Assembly: GCF_002217285.1 (NCBI RefSeq)
Contig: NZ_MUGW01000002.1
Location: 290,226-354,225, forward strand
Length of the DNA: 64,000 nt
Origin: Flavobacterium hercynium
Lineage (GTDB): Bacteria > Bacteroidota > Bacteroidia > Flavobacteriales > Flavobacteriaceae
Direction: 5' to 3'
Below the pieces are notes generated by a model. It saw nothing but the letters and a program-made list of their open reading frames with translations. It was not told the DNA's origin and searched no databases. Numbering within the stretch: position 1 is the stretch's first letter; every line of letters begins with the position of its first letter. Made by a program: the position numbers and the translations under genes. Shown here piece by piece: positions 33,559 through 41,396 of the stretch.

Positions 33559-35672
33559 TATTGTGGCTGATGCGCTGGTTTTAATAAATCGTTTACGGTT
33601 TTTACCGGATTAAAAGTAATTAATGGAACCGCAACAAAAATCGTTAGCCATTTTGCCATCGCTCCATTCCATAATCCAGGTAACTCATAATTTTTAACTG
33701 TTTTGCCTTCGACACTTTTTTCTACAATAAAGCCTGTTTTATGGTCAACAAACTTTGACAAATCAAACTTTTGATTTTTGTAGTTTTTGATTCCGCAAAC
33801 CAAATCAACAGGATTAAAATGTGATGCTTCTGCTAAAATTTCAAGCTGTTTTTTATTCGTAAGATCCACTTGAGAGGTTTCTACAATTTGAAGTGATATC
33901 ATTCCCTTCTCACTCATAACCCAAAACGGACCTCCTCCGGGTTCTCCTTCATTTCGAACCATTCCGCAAACTCGAATTGGTCTGTCTAACAATTCTTTAA
34001 TTTTACTGATTTTATTTTCAAAAGTAAATTTATTAAAATCATTCGTTAATTCAATATTTAGCTTTTGAGTCAGGAAAGATACTATTTCAGTAATTTCGCT
34101 TTCAGAGATTTTTTGTTTATCAATGGCTTCGAGATAATGAAACACTTTTTGCTGAATCTCGATCAAAATACCCGCTAACGCTTTTTTGTATAATGCAATT
34201 TCCTCAATATGATTCTGAATTACATTGTCGATATTTTTAATAAAAATAATATCGCCGTCCAGTTCGTTTAAATTTTCGATAAGCGCGCCATGCCCTCCCG
34301 GTCTAAAAACAAGAGCATCATTTTTGTCGCGAACTATTTTATTCTTAGCATCAACAGAAATAGAATCTGTTCGCTTGTTTTGATACGAGTACCCAATATT
34401 AATTTGTGTACCTGACGATTGCTGCACTTTATCTTTTACGGCATCAACCGCTTTTTCAAATTGCGTCTGATGTGCTTCTGAAACTGTAAAATGCAAATGA
34501 GACACCTGCCCTGAGGTTGCATAATGAACGCATTCATTTAAATGCTCCTCAATTGGATTTGCAATATGTGTTTTGTATTGGTGAAATGGCAAAACGGCTT
34601 TTGGCTTATTTGCAAAATCAAAATAATCTGATGCTAATAATAGTTTTATAAAATAATAATTTTTGTAATCCCTGTCTAAACTTTCAAAATCAGAGTACAC
34701 TTCTCTAAGCTTGTTGTCGACAGCTTCAAAAAATGGAAACTTGTCCATTGCTACAATAAAAATAGAAAGATTACTGTCTTTGGTTCTGTTTATATAAGCA
34801 TTAATGGTTTCTTTTTTAACATTAAAATCATTTAAAAAAGCGCTCAAAAATTTAAACATTCTGCTTGCTGCACCGGATGCCGGAACAAACTTTTGAAGTT
34901 TTAATGTTTCTTTTTGCAGAGTAAAAAATTGGGCTTTATCCTGAAAATCCTCTTGTGATAGATTCAAAATTCCTTTATCGATCGTGGCCGGGCTTATCAG
35001 GTTGCTCTTTAAAATTCCTTTTTTAAAGATCCCCATTTGTTTCAAAACATTTTCGAACGGAATTCCATGTTTATAGATCTGAACAAAATCTGATGACGAG
35101 AAACCGTTTTCTTTTGCAAGAGTTAGGTTTTCGATAATATGAATGGCTTTTTCTAGTCGGCTTTTTTCATTACCTGATAAGGTGATAAAAGGCTTTTTGG
35201 TCTCTACTAAAGTTTGTTTAAAACCGGAGAAAACGGTTTCTCTTCCGTTTGGAGTATCTCTGATATCGTCTTTTTCCCAAGGAACATCAATATCTGTCAG
35301 GAAAAATAAATCATATTCATGCTCTAATGCTGCTTCGTGTAAAAGCGGGTCAGAGAATCCATAATACATTTCAGAAAAAACCTTCGTTACCAATAAGTTA
35401 GTATCACAAAACAAATATTTTTTTGCTGAAGCCAGTTTTTGATTTTCTAATGCAACCTGACCATACGCAATAGGCATCATATCATCTGCAATGCAAATGT
35501 GCTGGGTTTCTTCCCATTTAGTTTGCAAATAGTCACGTGCAAATTCCGGAACCCATTCGGTTTCGTAATATGCGGCAAGTTGTTTTGCTAAAGTAGTTTT
35601 CCCTGTACTTTCAGGTCCAAACAAAGCAATTTTTATGATATTTGTTTTTTGCTGTCTAAGATTTTTCTCCAT
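33558..35672 (-). CDS. Fusion of a NadR-like kinase domain with DUF4301
   Basis: A 704-residue two-part protein. Residues 10-185 are a NadR-type P-loop nucleoside kinase: Walker A GPESTGKTT (19-27), WVPEFARDYL, FCDTNLLVTKVFSEMYYG and TDIDVPWEKDDIRD. From about 200 to the end is DUF4301, with VPASGAASRMFK (263-274), PFHQYKTHIANPIEEHLNE, FRPGGHGALIENLNELDGD (456-474), VRNEGEPGGGPFWV and LPGLWNGAMAKW. The Gly-rich motifs resemble the nucleotide-binding loops of sugar-nucleotide pyrophosphorylases. By domain knowledge the first part would phosphorylate nicotinamide riboside or a similar vitamin; the second activity is unknown. It overlaps pnuC by 40 bases and arfB by one, forming an operon. Confidence 0.88.
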   Translation of the reverse strand: MEKNLRQQKTNIIKIALFGPESTGKTTLAKQLAAYYETEWVPEFARDYLQTKWEETQHICIADDMMPIAYGQVALENQKLASAKKYLFCDTNLLVTKVFSEMYYGFSDPLLHEAALEHEYDLFFLTDIDVPWEKDDIRDTPNGRETVFSGFKQTLVETKKPFITLSGNEKSRLEKAIHIIENLTLAKENGFSSSDFVQIYKHGIPFENVLKQMGIFKKGILKSNLISPATIDKGILNLSQEDFQDKAQFFTLQKETLKLQKFVPASGAASRMFKFLSAFLNDFNVKKETINAYINRTKDSNLSIFIVAMDKFPFFEAVDNKLREVYSDFESLDRDYKNYYFIKLLLASDYFDFANKPKAVLPFHQYKTHIANPIEEHLNECVHYATSGQVSHLHFTVSEAHQTQFEKAVDAVKDKVQQSSGTQINIGYSYQNKRTDSISVDAKNKIVRDKNDALVFRPGGHGALIENLNELDGDIIFIKNIDNVIQNHIEEIALYKKALAGILIEIQQKVFHYLEAIDKQKISESEITEIVSFLTQKLNIELTNDFNKFTFENKISKIKELLDRPIRVCGMVRNEGEPGGGPFWVMSEKGMISLQIVETSQVDLTNKKQLEILAEASHFNPVDLVCGIKNYKNQKFDLSKFVDHKTGFIVEKSVEGKTVKNYELPGLWNGAMAKWLTIFVAVPLITFNPVKTVNDLLKPAHQPQ

Positions 35673-36256
35673 TCTAAATAAGCTGAAATAGCTAATATTG
35701 TAAAAATTAAATATTGAAGTGACAGCATCCCTAAGCCGCGATAAGCATAAAGAGGCACAACAATAATATCACCAATAATCCAAAGTGTCCAGTTTTCGAT
35801 TTTCTTTCTGGCCATGTACCACATTCCTGCAAAAAATATCCCTGATGAAATCATATCGACATAATTGTCGTTATTAATTTCATAATCAAAATATTTATAG
35901 ATTCCGAAAACTACACAAACTGTTACTACAAACAATAAAACTCCGATTATTTTTTCGTTAAAATTTGTTCTCGTAATCGGTAAATTATCTTCTGCTGTTC
36001 CTCCTTTTCCCCATACATACCATCCGTAAATACTCATTACAGAGAAATAAGCATTGATAATCATATCGCCTATATAACCCGCAACATACAAAAGATATAC
36101 GGATATAACGGTGGCGATTAATCCTGTAGGATATACCCAAATATTTTCTTTTTTGGCAAACCAAACACTCAAAATCCCAAATACAAAGACTAAAAACTCT
36201 AGAGCAATGTGCCATAAAGGAGCATTTTTGTAACTATCGAGAAAAAAGTCAATCAT
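35633..36256 (-). CDS. pnuC: PnuC family vitamin transporter
   Basis: A 207-residue inner-membrane protein with about seven hydrophobic helices. Family marks are SIYGWYVWGKGG near residue 78 and WTLWIIGDIIVVPLYAYRGL near residue 160; the latter fits the WxxWxxxDxxxxxxY pattern I recall for the PnuC binding site. PnuC carries nicotinamide riboside by facilitated diffusion, trapped by a kinase. The close relative PnuT carries thiamine. The overlapping kinase gene fits the NadR-type trap, while the TPP-riboswitch receptor downstream raises the thiamine alternative. No riboswitch lies in front of this gene. Confidence 0.9.
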   Translation of the reverse strand: MIDFFLDSYKNAPLWHIALEFLVFVFGILSVWFAKKENIWVYPTGLIATVISVYLLYVAGYIGDMIINAYFSVMSIYGWYVWGKGGTAEDNLPITRTNFNEKIIGVLLFVVTVCVVFGIYKYFDYEINNDNYVDMISSGIFFAGMWYMARKKIENWTLWIIGDIIVVPLYAYRGLGMLSLQYLIFTILAISAYLEWRKILDSKKQIS

Positions 36257-36280
36257 CTTGCGGTATTTTTTATTGTTATA

Positions 36281-37015
36281 TTAACCTTGTGTGTCAAAAA
36301 AATGACTGTTATTTTCAAAAGCTGTTCCTATAACAACTACATCAGCACCGGCATTGTACGCAGTTTGAATTCCCTGCAAATCTACAATTCCTCCTCCAAC
36401 AATTATAGGAATTTCAACACTTTGGCTAATTAATGTAATCATCTGTGAGGGAACTGCTTTTTTTGCACCGCTTCCGGCCTCCAGATAAATTAATTTATTC
36501 CCTAACATTTCCCCTGCTTGCGCAGTTGCCAAAACCAAATCCAGATTCTGACGATCGAGCGGTTGTGTTTTACTAACTCTTGCCACAGCCGTTTCGTTTC
36601 CGCTTTCTATCAGAATATAACCGGTAGAAATAACCTCCAAATTTGTTTTTTTAAGAATTGGTGCTGCCTGAACCTGATATTCGATAAGATAATCAGGATT
36701 TCGTCCTGATAATAATGACAAAAATAAAATAGCATCTGCCTGCGCTGAAATCTGAGAAGGATCTCCCGGAAATAGTATAACGGGTAATGTTGTTTTTTGT
36801 TTGAGCATTGCCATCAGATCCTCCAGAATAGTAGCCTGAACAATACTGCCTCCAACAAAAATATGTGTCGCAGGCGATTGGTTTATTTTGATTATTAAAT
36901 GATCTAAATTTTCCCAAACAATTTTATCTGGATCTAAAAGAATAGCCAATAATTTTTGACGTTCTTTCTTTGCTTCTACTATTTGTTGGTATATGTTGGG
37001 CATTTTTTGTGGCAT
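36281..37015 (-). CDS. pcrB: Geranylgeranylglyceryl phosphate synthase family protein
   Basis: A 244-residue TIM-barrel prenyltransferase of the GGGPS/PcrB family, which makes ether bonds between glycerol 1-phosphate and a polyprenyl diphosphate. Motifs are LAILLDPDK (Mg site), FVGGSIVQ, VILFPGDPSQIS, FLSLLSGRNPDYLI, STGYILIESGNETAVARV, IYLEAGSGAKKAV and IIVGGGIVD. A Flavobacterium member of this group has been characterised biochemically, to my recollection. It is archaeal-like in chemistry, and its role in bacteria is unclear. An ATG four codons inside (MPNIYQQ) is an alternative start. It is 25 bases upstream of pnuC. Confidence 0.9.
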   Translation of the reverse strand: MPQKMPNIYQQIVEAKKERQKLLAILLDPDKIVWENLDHLIIKINQSPATHIFVGGSIVQATILEDLMAMLKQKTTLPVILFPGDPSQISAQADAILFLSLLSGRNPDYLIEYQVQAAPILKKTNLEVISTGYILIESGNETAVARVSKTQPLDRQNLDLVLATAQAGEMLGNKLIYLEAGSGAKKAVPSQMITLISQSVEIPIIVGGGIVDLQGIQTAYNAGADVVVIGTAFENNSHFFDTQG

Positions 37016-37068
37016 ATTGGGCGTAAAAGTAAAAGTTTTTTAATGTAGAAGAACTATTTTGAATGAAT

Positions 37069-37076
37069 TATATTTG
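37069..37076 (+). promoter_or_regulatory. -7 element of the Crp/Fnr-type gene
   Basis: TATATTTG matches TAnnTTTG, predicting a start near 37079, 32 bases before the ATG at 37111. Confidence 0.5.
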
Positions 37077-37110
37077 CGTGACACCTTTCGTGAACTAAAG
37101 AAACTGAATT

Positions 37111-37707
37111 ATGATTACTACTGAATTGCTGGAAAAACATGGTGCTTTGAAAAAAATGTTCGCTAAAAACGAAACTATTTTTGGAGAGGGAAATTTACCT
37201 TCGCACTATTATCAGATTGTATCCGGCGAAGTAAAAATGTGTAACTATAATGATGATGGACGCGAATTCATTCAGGGTATTTTTTACAAAGACCAGTCTT
37301 TTGGCGAACCTCCTTTGTTTCTAAATCAAAATTATCCTGCCAACGCGATTGCAGTTGAAGGTTCTGAAGTTCTTATTCTTCCTAAAAACAATTTCATGAA
37401 ACTGCTGGAAGAAAATCCGGCGGTGAGCATTAAAATCATTGAGCATTTAGCACAGCGATTGTATTATAAATCGGTTATGGCTGTAGAAATATCTACACAG
37501 GAACCCGAGCACCGAATTCTAAAATTAATAGATCATGGTATTGTTTATTTCAATTTTAAAAAAGACGAGAATGGTCACCTCATTAACTTTACCAGACAAC
37601 AGATCGGAGATTTAACGGGTTTGCGGGTTGAAACGGTAATCAGAGCTATTAAATCTCTTGAAAAGAAAGGCGTTTTGAAGATTATTGACCGTAAAGTATA
37701 CCGATAA
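37111..37707 (+). CDS. Crp/Fnr family transcriptional regulator
   Basis: A 198-residue regulator with an N-terminal cyclic-nucleotide-binding-type beta barrel (about 20-115), a dimer helix (NPAVSIKIIEHLAQRLYYKS) and a C-terminal winged helix-turn-helix. The recognition helix reads TGLRVETVIRAIKSLEKKG near residue 170, close to the FNR pattern ExxSR but with Ile for Ser. No Cys set for an FeS cluster is present, so it is not an FNR-type oxygen sensor; the effector is unknown. An FNR-like palindrome lies just downstream before a truncated-haemoglobin operon, suggesting a nitric-oxide or oxygen-related control role. Confidence 0.92.
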   Translation: MITTELLEKHGALKKMFAKNETIFGEGNLPSHYYQIVSGEVKMCNYNDDGREFIQGIFYKDQSFGEPPLFLNQNYPANAIAVEGSEVLILPKNNFMKLLEENPAVSIKIIEHLAQRLYYKSVMAVEISTQEPEHRILKLIDHGIVYFNFKKDENGHLINFTRQQIGDLTGLRVETVIRAIKSLEKKGVLKIIDRKVYR

Positions 37708-37720
37708 AAAAGATATTGTT

Positions 37721-37738
37721 TTATGATTTAAATCATAA
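37721..37738. promoter_or_regulatory. FNR-like operator before the haemoglobin operon
   Basis: TTATGATTTAAATCATAA is a perfect 18-base palindrome containing the TGAT-n4-ATCA core of Crp/Fnr-family sites. Its centre is about 41 bases upstream of the predicted transcript start, the class II activator position. The regulator gene ends 14 bases upstream. Confidence 0.7.
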
Positions 37739-37759
37739 AGTGGAGATATAAAGTGGACG

Positions 37760-37767
37760 TAACTTTG
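37760..37767 (+). promoter_or_regulatory. -7 element of the haemoglobin operon
   Basis: TAACTTTG matches TAnnTTTG; the predicted start near 37770 is 20 bases before the ATG at 37791. Confidence 0.7.
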
Positions 37768-37790
37768 TTGTAATAAAAACAAATAACATT

Positions 37791-38078
37791 ATGACACTTT
37801 ATCACACAATATTCGAAAATTTCAATAAAAATTATATTGGTTCTGCAACAATGGCTGTAATTGGTCAAAGCTGTTTAGGTGCTGCTGCAGCAATGTATAT
37901 TTTATCTCACGGAACATCAATTGGTCAAATGATTCAGCTGGCCATTATTGTCTTAGCGTGTATATTGGCTAATACTTCTATTTTAGCACAAATGAAACAC
38001 AAAGTAGTTTTTAATTTTATAGTTACAAGTATTACATTGAGTATTTTACTCATATTATTGAATAACTTTATACTATGA
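37791..38078 (+). CDS. Small membrane protein of unknown function
   Basis: A 95-residue protein with three hydrophobic helices (about 15-37, 45-64 and 73-93) and almost no soluble loops. No known family is recognised by eye. Its stop overlaps the start of the truncated-haemoglobin gene (ATGA), so they are translated together, and it stands behind the FNR-like box. An accessory role in haem, oxygen or nitric oxide handling is inferred from this context only. Confidence 0.75.
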   Translation: MTLYHTIFENFNKNYIGSATMAVIGQSCLGAAAAMYILSHGTSIGQMIQLAIIVLACILANTSILAQMKHKVVFNFIVTSITLSILLILLNNFIL

Positions 38079-38467
38079 GAAAACAAATAGAAAACAGAGC
38101 TGATGTTTCTTTTTTAGTGCATCAGTTTTATGATAAAATAAGAGCCGATCAAGAAATCGGCTTTTATTTTAATACTATAATCAAAGATTGGGATGCACAC
38201 TTAGAGAAGCTAACCGATTTTTGGGAAACTAATTTGTTTGCTGTCAAAAAATACAAGGGCAATCCTAATGAAGTACACAATAAAGTCGATTCGCATTTTG
38301 AAGGAAAAATAACTTCGAATGAATTTGGAATCTGGCTTAATTACTGGTTTCAAACCTTAGACGAGCACTTTGAAGGCGAAAACGTAGAAACACTAAAACG
38401 ACGTGCCAGAAAAATGGGAACATTCCTGTTTGTTAATATGTTTGAACATCGCAATAAAATAGCTTAA
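38075..38467 (+). CDS. Group III truncated haemoglobin
   Basis: A 130-residue protein with the short globin pattern of group III: VHQFYDKIRADQEIGFYFN (A/B helices), WDAHLEKLTDFWETNLF (E helix region, with W50) and the proximal His, probably H68 in NPNEVHNKVDSHF, then FGIWLNYWFQTLDEHF. Such proteins bind haem and often deal with nitric oxide or electron-rich small ligands. Coupled to the membrane gene by a four-base overlap. A dispersed repeat starts at its stop codon. Confidence 0.88.
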   Translation: MRKQIENRADVSFLVHQFYDKIRADQEIGFYFNTIIKDWDAHLEKLTDFWETNLFAVKKYKGNPNEVHNKVDSHFEGKITSNEFGIWLNYWFQTLDEHFEGENVETLKRRARKMGTFLFVNMFEHRNKIA

Positions 38468-38546
38468 AATCCGTATAAATCCGCGTTTTCGCAAAGCGAA
38501 TCTGTATCATCCGCGTTTCATAAAAAGCAAAGTAACTACAATCTTG
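38466..38546. repeat. Dispersed 80-base repeat, copy 2
   Basis: Same-orientation match to 26307-26386. It carries the central hairpin TTCGC/GCGAA and ends with the shared AACyACAATCTT tail. It begins within the stop codon of the haemoglobin gene. Confidence 0.75.
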
Positions 38547-38599
38547 TATTTTCGAATTCAAGGAAGTCTAAGAACAAATAAAGCTATAACGAGAATCCA

Positions 38600-38680
38600 A
38601 ATCTTTGTCGAGTTTCTTGCGAAGATTTACTTCGTCTGTTCGCTATCGCTCGAGTCTCCTTACGTCGAAACGACAAGATT
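38600..38680. repeat. Palindromic intergenic element of REP type
   Basis: The ends AATCTTTGTCG (38600-38610) and CGACAAGATT (38671-38680) are inverted, and the inside holds further partial symmetry (GCGAAGATTTACTTCG). It resembles the GTCATTTCGACG-type intergenic repeat I recall as common in Bacteroidota. Non-coding, directly after dispersed repeat copy 2. Confidence 0.5.
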
Positions 38681-38702
38681 GTGTATAAACTTAGGGTACA
38701 AT

Positions 38703-39353
38703 CTATTTCTCAAAAGCATACACTAAGCTAAACTTACCATCAAAATTACTGGATTCTATTTCTTCGTACTGTACGTTGAAATCTTTGATCAGATCATCAA
38801 AATGAAGGCTGGCTTGTGTTTGATTATTTTCCAGTAAAAAGTCTTTTACTTTTATATGATCTTTAAAACTGATTCCTTTTTCGTTTCTGATTTTAAAGAT
38901 GGCTTCTTTTGCTCCCCAGATTACAGTTAGTTTTTTAACGTACTGTTCTATATTATTTTGGTCCAGGTAATCAAACTCACTATCTACAAATTTATCAGCG
39001 ATGCGAATGATTTTTTCGCGCTGCAATTCCATATCGATTCCTACTGTTTCCTGACTAATGATAATTGCCGCAAAATGATACGAATGGGTTATGGAAATAT
39101 AATTATCACAATCAAAATAAGGTTTTCCAAATTCATCATAATGCAAGTCTTTATCTGTAAATCCCATTTCCTGAATAAGCATACGAACACTTAAAAAAGC
39201 ACGCTGATGCATTTGAGATTTCATTTTGTCTAACCTCAACTGTGTTTTTTCTTTTAGAACTACCTGACTTACTAATTCTTCGTAAGATTCTGTTATTTCC
39301 CAAACTAGGATTTTGGTAGTTGCATTGCATTGTATGGTTTGAAATAAAGGCAT
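38703..39353 (-). CDS. 4'-phosphopantetheinyl transferase superfamily protein
   Basis: A 216-residue Sfp-type transferase that loads the phosphopantetheine arm of coenzyme A onto carrier proteins. The Mg-binding motif is VGIDMEL (D107, E109) and the second motif is WGAKEAIFKI (W146, K149, E150, K154). YISITHSYHFAAI precedes them. Its length and motifs fit the Sfp group rather than the small AcpS type. No polyketide or peptide synthetase is nearby, so the target carrier is unknown. Confidence 0.92.
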   Translation of the reverse strand: MPLFQTIQCNATTKILVWEITESYEELVSQVVLKEKTQLRLDKMKSQMHQRAFLSVRMLIQEMGFTDKDLHYDEFGKPYFDCDNYISITHSYHFAAIIISQETVGIDMELQREKIIRIADKFVDSEFDYLDQNNIEQYVKKLTVIWGAKEAIFKIRNEKGISFKDHIKVKDFLLENNQTQASLHFDDLIKDFNVQYEEIESSNFDGKFSLVYAFEK

Positions 39354-39360
39354 GCTTATT

Positions 39361-39600
39361 TAATTATGAATTGTGAGTTATGAATTATGAATTGTTTTTG
39401 CTGATGAAAAACTAAACTTTTTATTTTAATTGTGAGTTATGAATTATGAATTGTTTTTACTGATGAAAAACTAATCTTTTATTTTAATCATGAACTTTGA
39501 ATTGTGAATTGTTCTGCTGATGAAAAACTAAACTTTTATTTTAATTATGAACTTTGAATGCTTTTCTTGTTTCCTGATGAAAACTAAACTTTTGCTTTTG
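39361..39600. repeat. Four-copy degenerate tandem repeat, period 57-59 bases
   Basis: The anchor CTGATGAAAAACTAA starts at 39401 and 39460 and, with small changes, at 39517 and 39574. Before each anchor lies a block of TTAATTATGAA and TTGTGAGTTATGAA words. Copies 1 and 2 are the most alike. It has no open frame and lies between the transferase and ahcY. It is not a CRISPR: there are no unique spacers. Confidence 0.85.
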
Positions 39601-39610
39601 TACCTGGTTT

Positions 39611-39700
39611 TTTAGCCCTGATGGAAACGGCATCCTTTTTCTGGCGATCTTTAGCCAGGAAAAGATAAAGTGTACAGCAGGAATCAGCTCCTCACTTTTA
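39611..39700 (+). repeat. Structured intergenic element upstream of ahcY
   Basis: A run starting at TTTAGCCCTGATGG and ending at GAATCAGCTCC contains the strong stem CTTTTTCTGGC (39635-39645) with GCCAGGAAAAG (39654-39664), eleven pairs with one U-G. It resembles a dispersed structured repeat I recall from flavobacterial spacers. It is richer in G+C than the tandem repeat next to it. Confidence 0.5.
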
Positions 39701-39805
39701 TTACCTTGATTCTAAAAACTGTTATTTAACTAATACACTAAAGATTAAGAAATTAAACATTTCACAAATCTCACAGAAATTAGTAAAAATGAAAAAGTTA
39801 TTACG

Positions 39806-39813
39806 TAAATTTG
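39806..39813 (+). promoter_or_regulatory. -7 element of ahcY
   Basis: TAAATTTG matches TAnnTTTG and predicts a start near 39816, 29 bases before the ATG. No SAH or SAM riboswitch is seen in the leader. Confidence 0.6.
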
Positions 39814-39844
39814 CAAAAATTTTACAATTACAAATATACGATAA

Positions 39845-41161
39845 ATGAGTACTACAACTACGCCTTTTGTGGCTTTCAAAGTAAAAGACATTTCTCTAGC
39901 AGCTTGGGGAAGAAAAGAAATTGAACTGGCTGAAGCTGAAATGCCAGGTTTAATGGCGCTTCGTGCTGAGTATAAAGACGAACAACCTCTTAAAGGTGCT
40001 CGTATCGCTGGATGTCTGCACATGACGATTCAAACTGCTGTTTTGATCGAAACTTTAATTGCTCTTGGTGCTGAAGTTACTTGGTCTTCTTGTAACATTT
40101 TCTCTACTCAGGATCAGGCTGCTGCTGCTATTGCTGCTGCTGGAATTCAGGTGTATGCATGGAAAGGTCTTGACGAAGAGTCTTTTGACTGGTGTATTGA
40201 GCAAACTTTATTCTTTGGTGAAGACAGAAAACCATTGAACATGATTTTAGATGATGGTGGTGATTTAACTAACATGGTTATAGACCGTTTCCCTGAATTG
40301 GTTCCTGGAATCAAAGGATTGTCTGAAGAGACTACAACTGGTGTTCACAGACTTTACGAAAGAGTAAAAGCGGGAACTTTACCAATGCCTGCAATCAACA
40401 TTAATGACTCTGTTACTAAATCTAAATTTGATAACAAATACGGTTGTAAAGAATCTGCTGTAGATGCTGTTCGTCGTGCAACTGACTTAATGTTAGCTGG
40501 AAAAAGAGTAATCGTTTGTGGTTATGGTGATGTTGGAAAAGGAACTGCTGCTTCTTTTAGAGGTGCTGGATCTATTGTAACTGTTACTGAAATCGATCCT
40601 ATTTGTGCACTTCAAGCTGCAATGGACGGTTATGAAGTTAAAAAATTAAATACTGTAATTGCTAATGCTGATATCATCATTACAACTACTGGAAATAAAG
40701 ATATCGTTCTTGGAGAGCACTTCGAGCAAATGAAAGACAAAACTGTTGTTTGTAACATCGGACATTTTGATAACGAAATTGATATGGCTTGGTTAAACAA
40801 AAACCACGGTGCATCTAAAATCGAAATCAAACCACAAGTTGACAAATATACTATTGCTGGTAAAGATATCATTATCCTTGCAGAAGGTCGTTTGGTAAAC
40901 CTTGGTTGTGCTACAGGTCACCCAAGTTTTGTAATGAGTAACTCATTTACTAACCAAACTTTGGCGCAAATCGAATTATGGAAAAACAGTGCTGCTTACA
41001 ACAATGACGTTTACATGTTACCTAAACATTTAGATGAAAAAGTTGCTGCTTTGCACTTAGCTAAATTAGGTGTTGAATTAGAAGTTTTACGTGATGACCA
41101 AGCTGCTTACATTGGTGTTGAAGTAAAAGGACCATTCAAACCAGAATACTACAGATATTAA
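39845..41161 (+). CDS. ahcY: Adenosylhomocysteinase
   Basis: A 438-residue S-adenosylhomocysteine hydrolase that splits SAH to adenosine and homocysteine with bound NAD. Signatures include [75 protein letters not shown], the NAD-binding [29 protein letters not shown] and the C-terminal KPEYYRY. Full length. Codon use is strongly biased to a preferred set, as for a highly expressed gene. It is followed by a strong terminator. Confidence 0.98.
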   Translation: MSTTTTPFVAFKVKDISLAAWGRKEIELAEAEMPGLMALRAEYKDEQPLKGARIAGCLHMTIQTAVLIETLIALGAEVTWSSCNIFSTQDQAAAAIAAAGIQVYAWKGLDEESFDWCIEQTLFFGEDRKPLNMILDDGGDLTNMVIDRFPELVPGIKGLSEETTTGVHRLYERVKAGTLPMPAININDSVTKSKFDNKYGCKESAVDAVRRATDLMLAGKRVIVCGYGDVGKGTAASFRGAGSIVTVTEIDPICALQAAMDGYEVKKLNTVIANADIIITTTGNKDIVLGEHFEQMKDKTVVCNIGHFDNEIDMAWLNKNHGASKIEIKPQVDKYTIAGKDIIILAEGRLVNLGCATGHPSFVMSNSFTNQTLAQIELWKNSAAYNNDVYMLPKHLDEKVAALHLAKLGVELEVLRDDQAAYIGVEVKGPFKPEYYRY

Positions 41162-41165
41162 TTTA

Positions 41166-41297
41166 TTTTAGATTTCTGAATTTAGATTTTAGATTTCTTT
41201 AATCACTATATCAACCCCGGCAAGTTTTTTAAACTTGTCGGGGTTTTGTTTTTTTTTATAGATCAATCTAAAATCCGAAATCTAAAATCTAAAATTA
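41166..41297. repeat. TCTAAAAT-word inverted repeat flanking the ahcY terminator
   Basis: TTTTAGATTTCTG and TTTAGATTTTAGATTTC (41166-41198) face TCTAAAATCCGAAATCTAAA (41267-41286) and more copies. They enclose the ahcY terminator. The same word string occurs after thiH at about 24021-24057. Confidence 0.6.
41212..41255 (+). terminator. Terminator after ahcY
   Basis: AACCCCGGCAAGTTT and AAACTTGTCGGGGTT form a 14-15 base stem with one G-U pair (41213-41245), followed by a T-rich run. Confidence 0.9.
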
Positions 41298-41396
41298 CAA
41301 CTCCTCAATTATTAAATTAACTAGATCTTCACAGATTTTTCTGTTTATAATTTTATTTTTGAAGTATTGAATTCAATTAAAAACTACCCAACCAAA

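Noticed and set aside
35633..36256. Calling the PnuC-type protein PnuT (thiamine) outright
   Set aside because: Its helix motif fits the nicotinamide-riboside type as I recall it, the overlapping gene encodes a NadR-like kinase, and no TPP riboswitch precedes it.
36281..36709. Small open frames opposite the GGGP synthase gene
   Set aside because: Shadows of a well-supported gene, without own signals.
39361..39600. CRISPR-like regular repeats
   Set aside because: Repeats are directly contiguous and drift gradually; there are no unique spacers and no cas genes.
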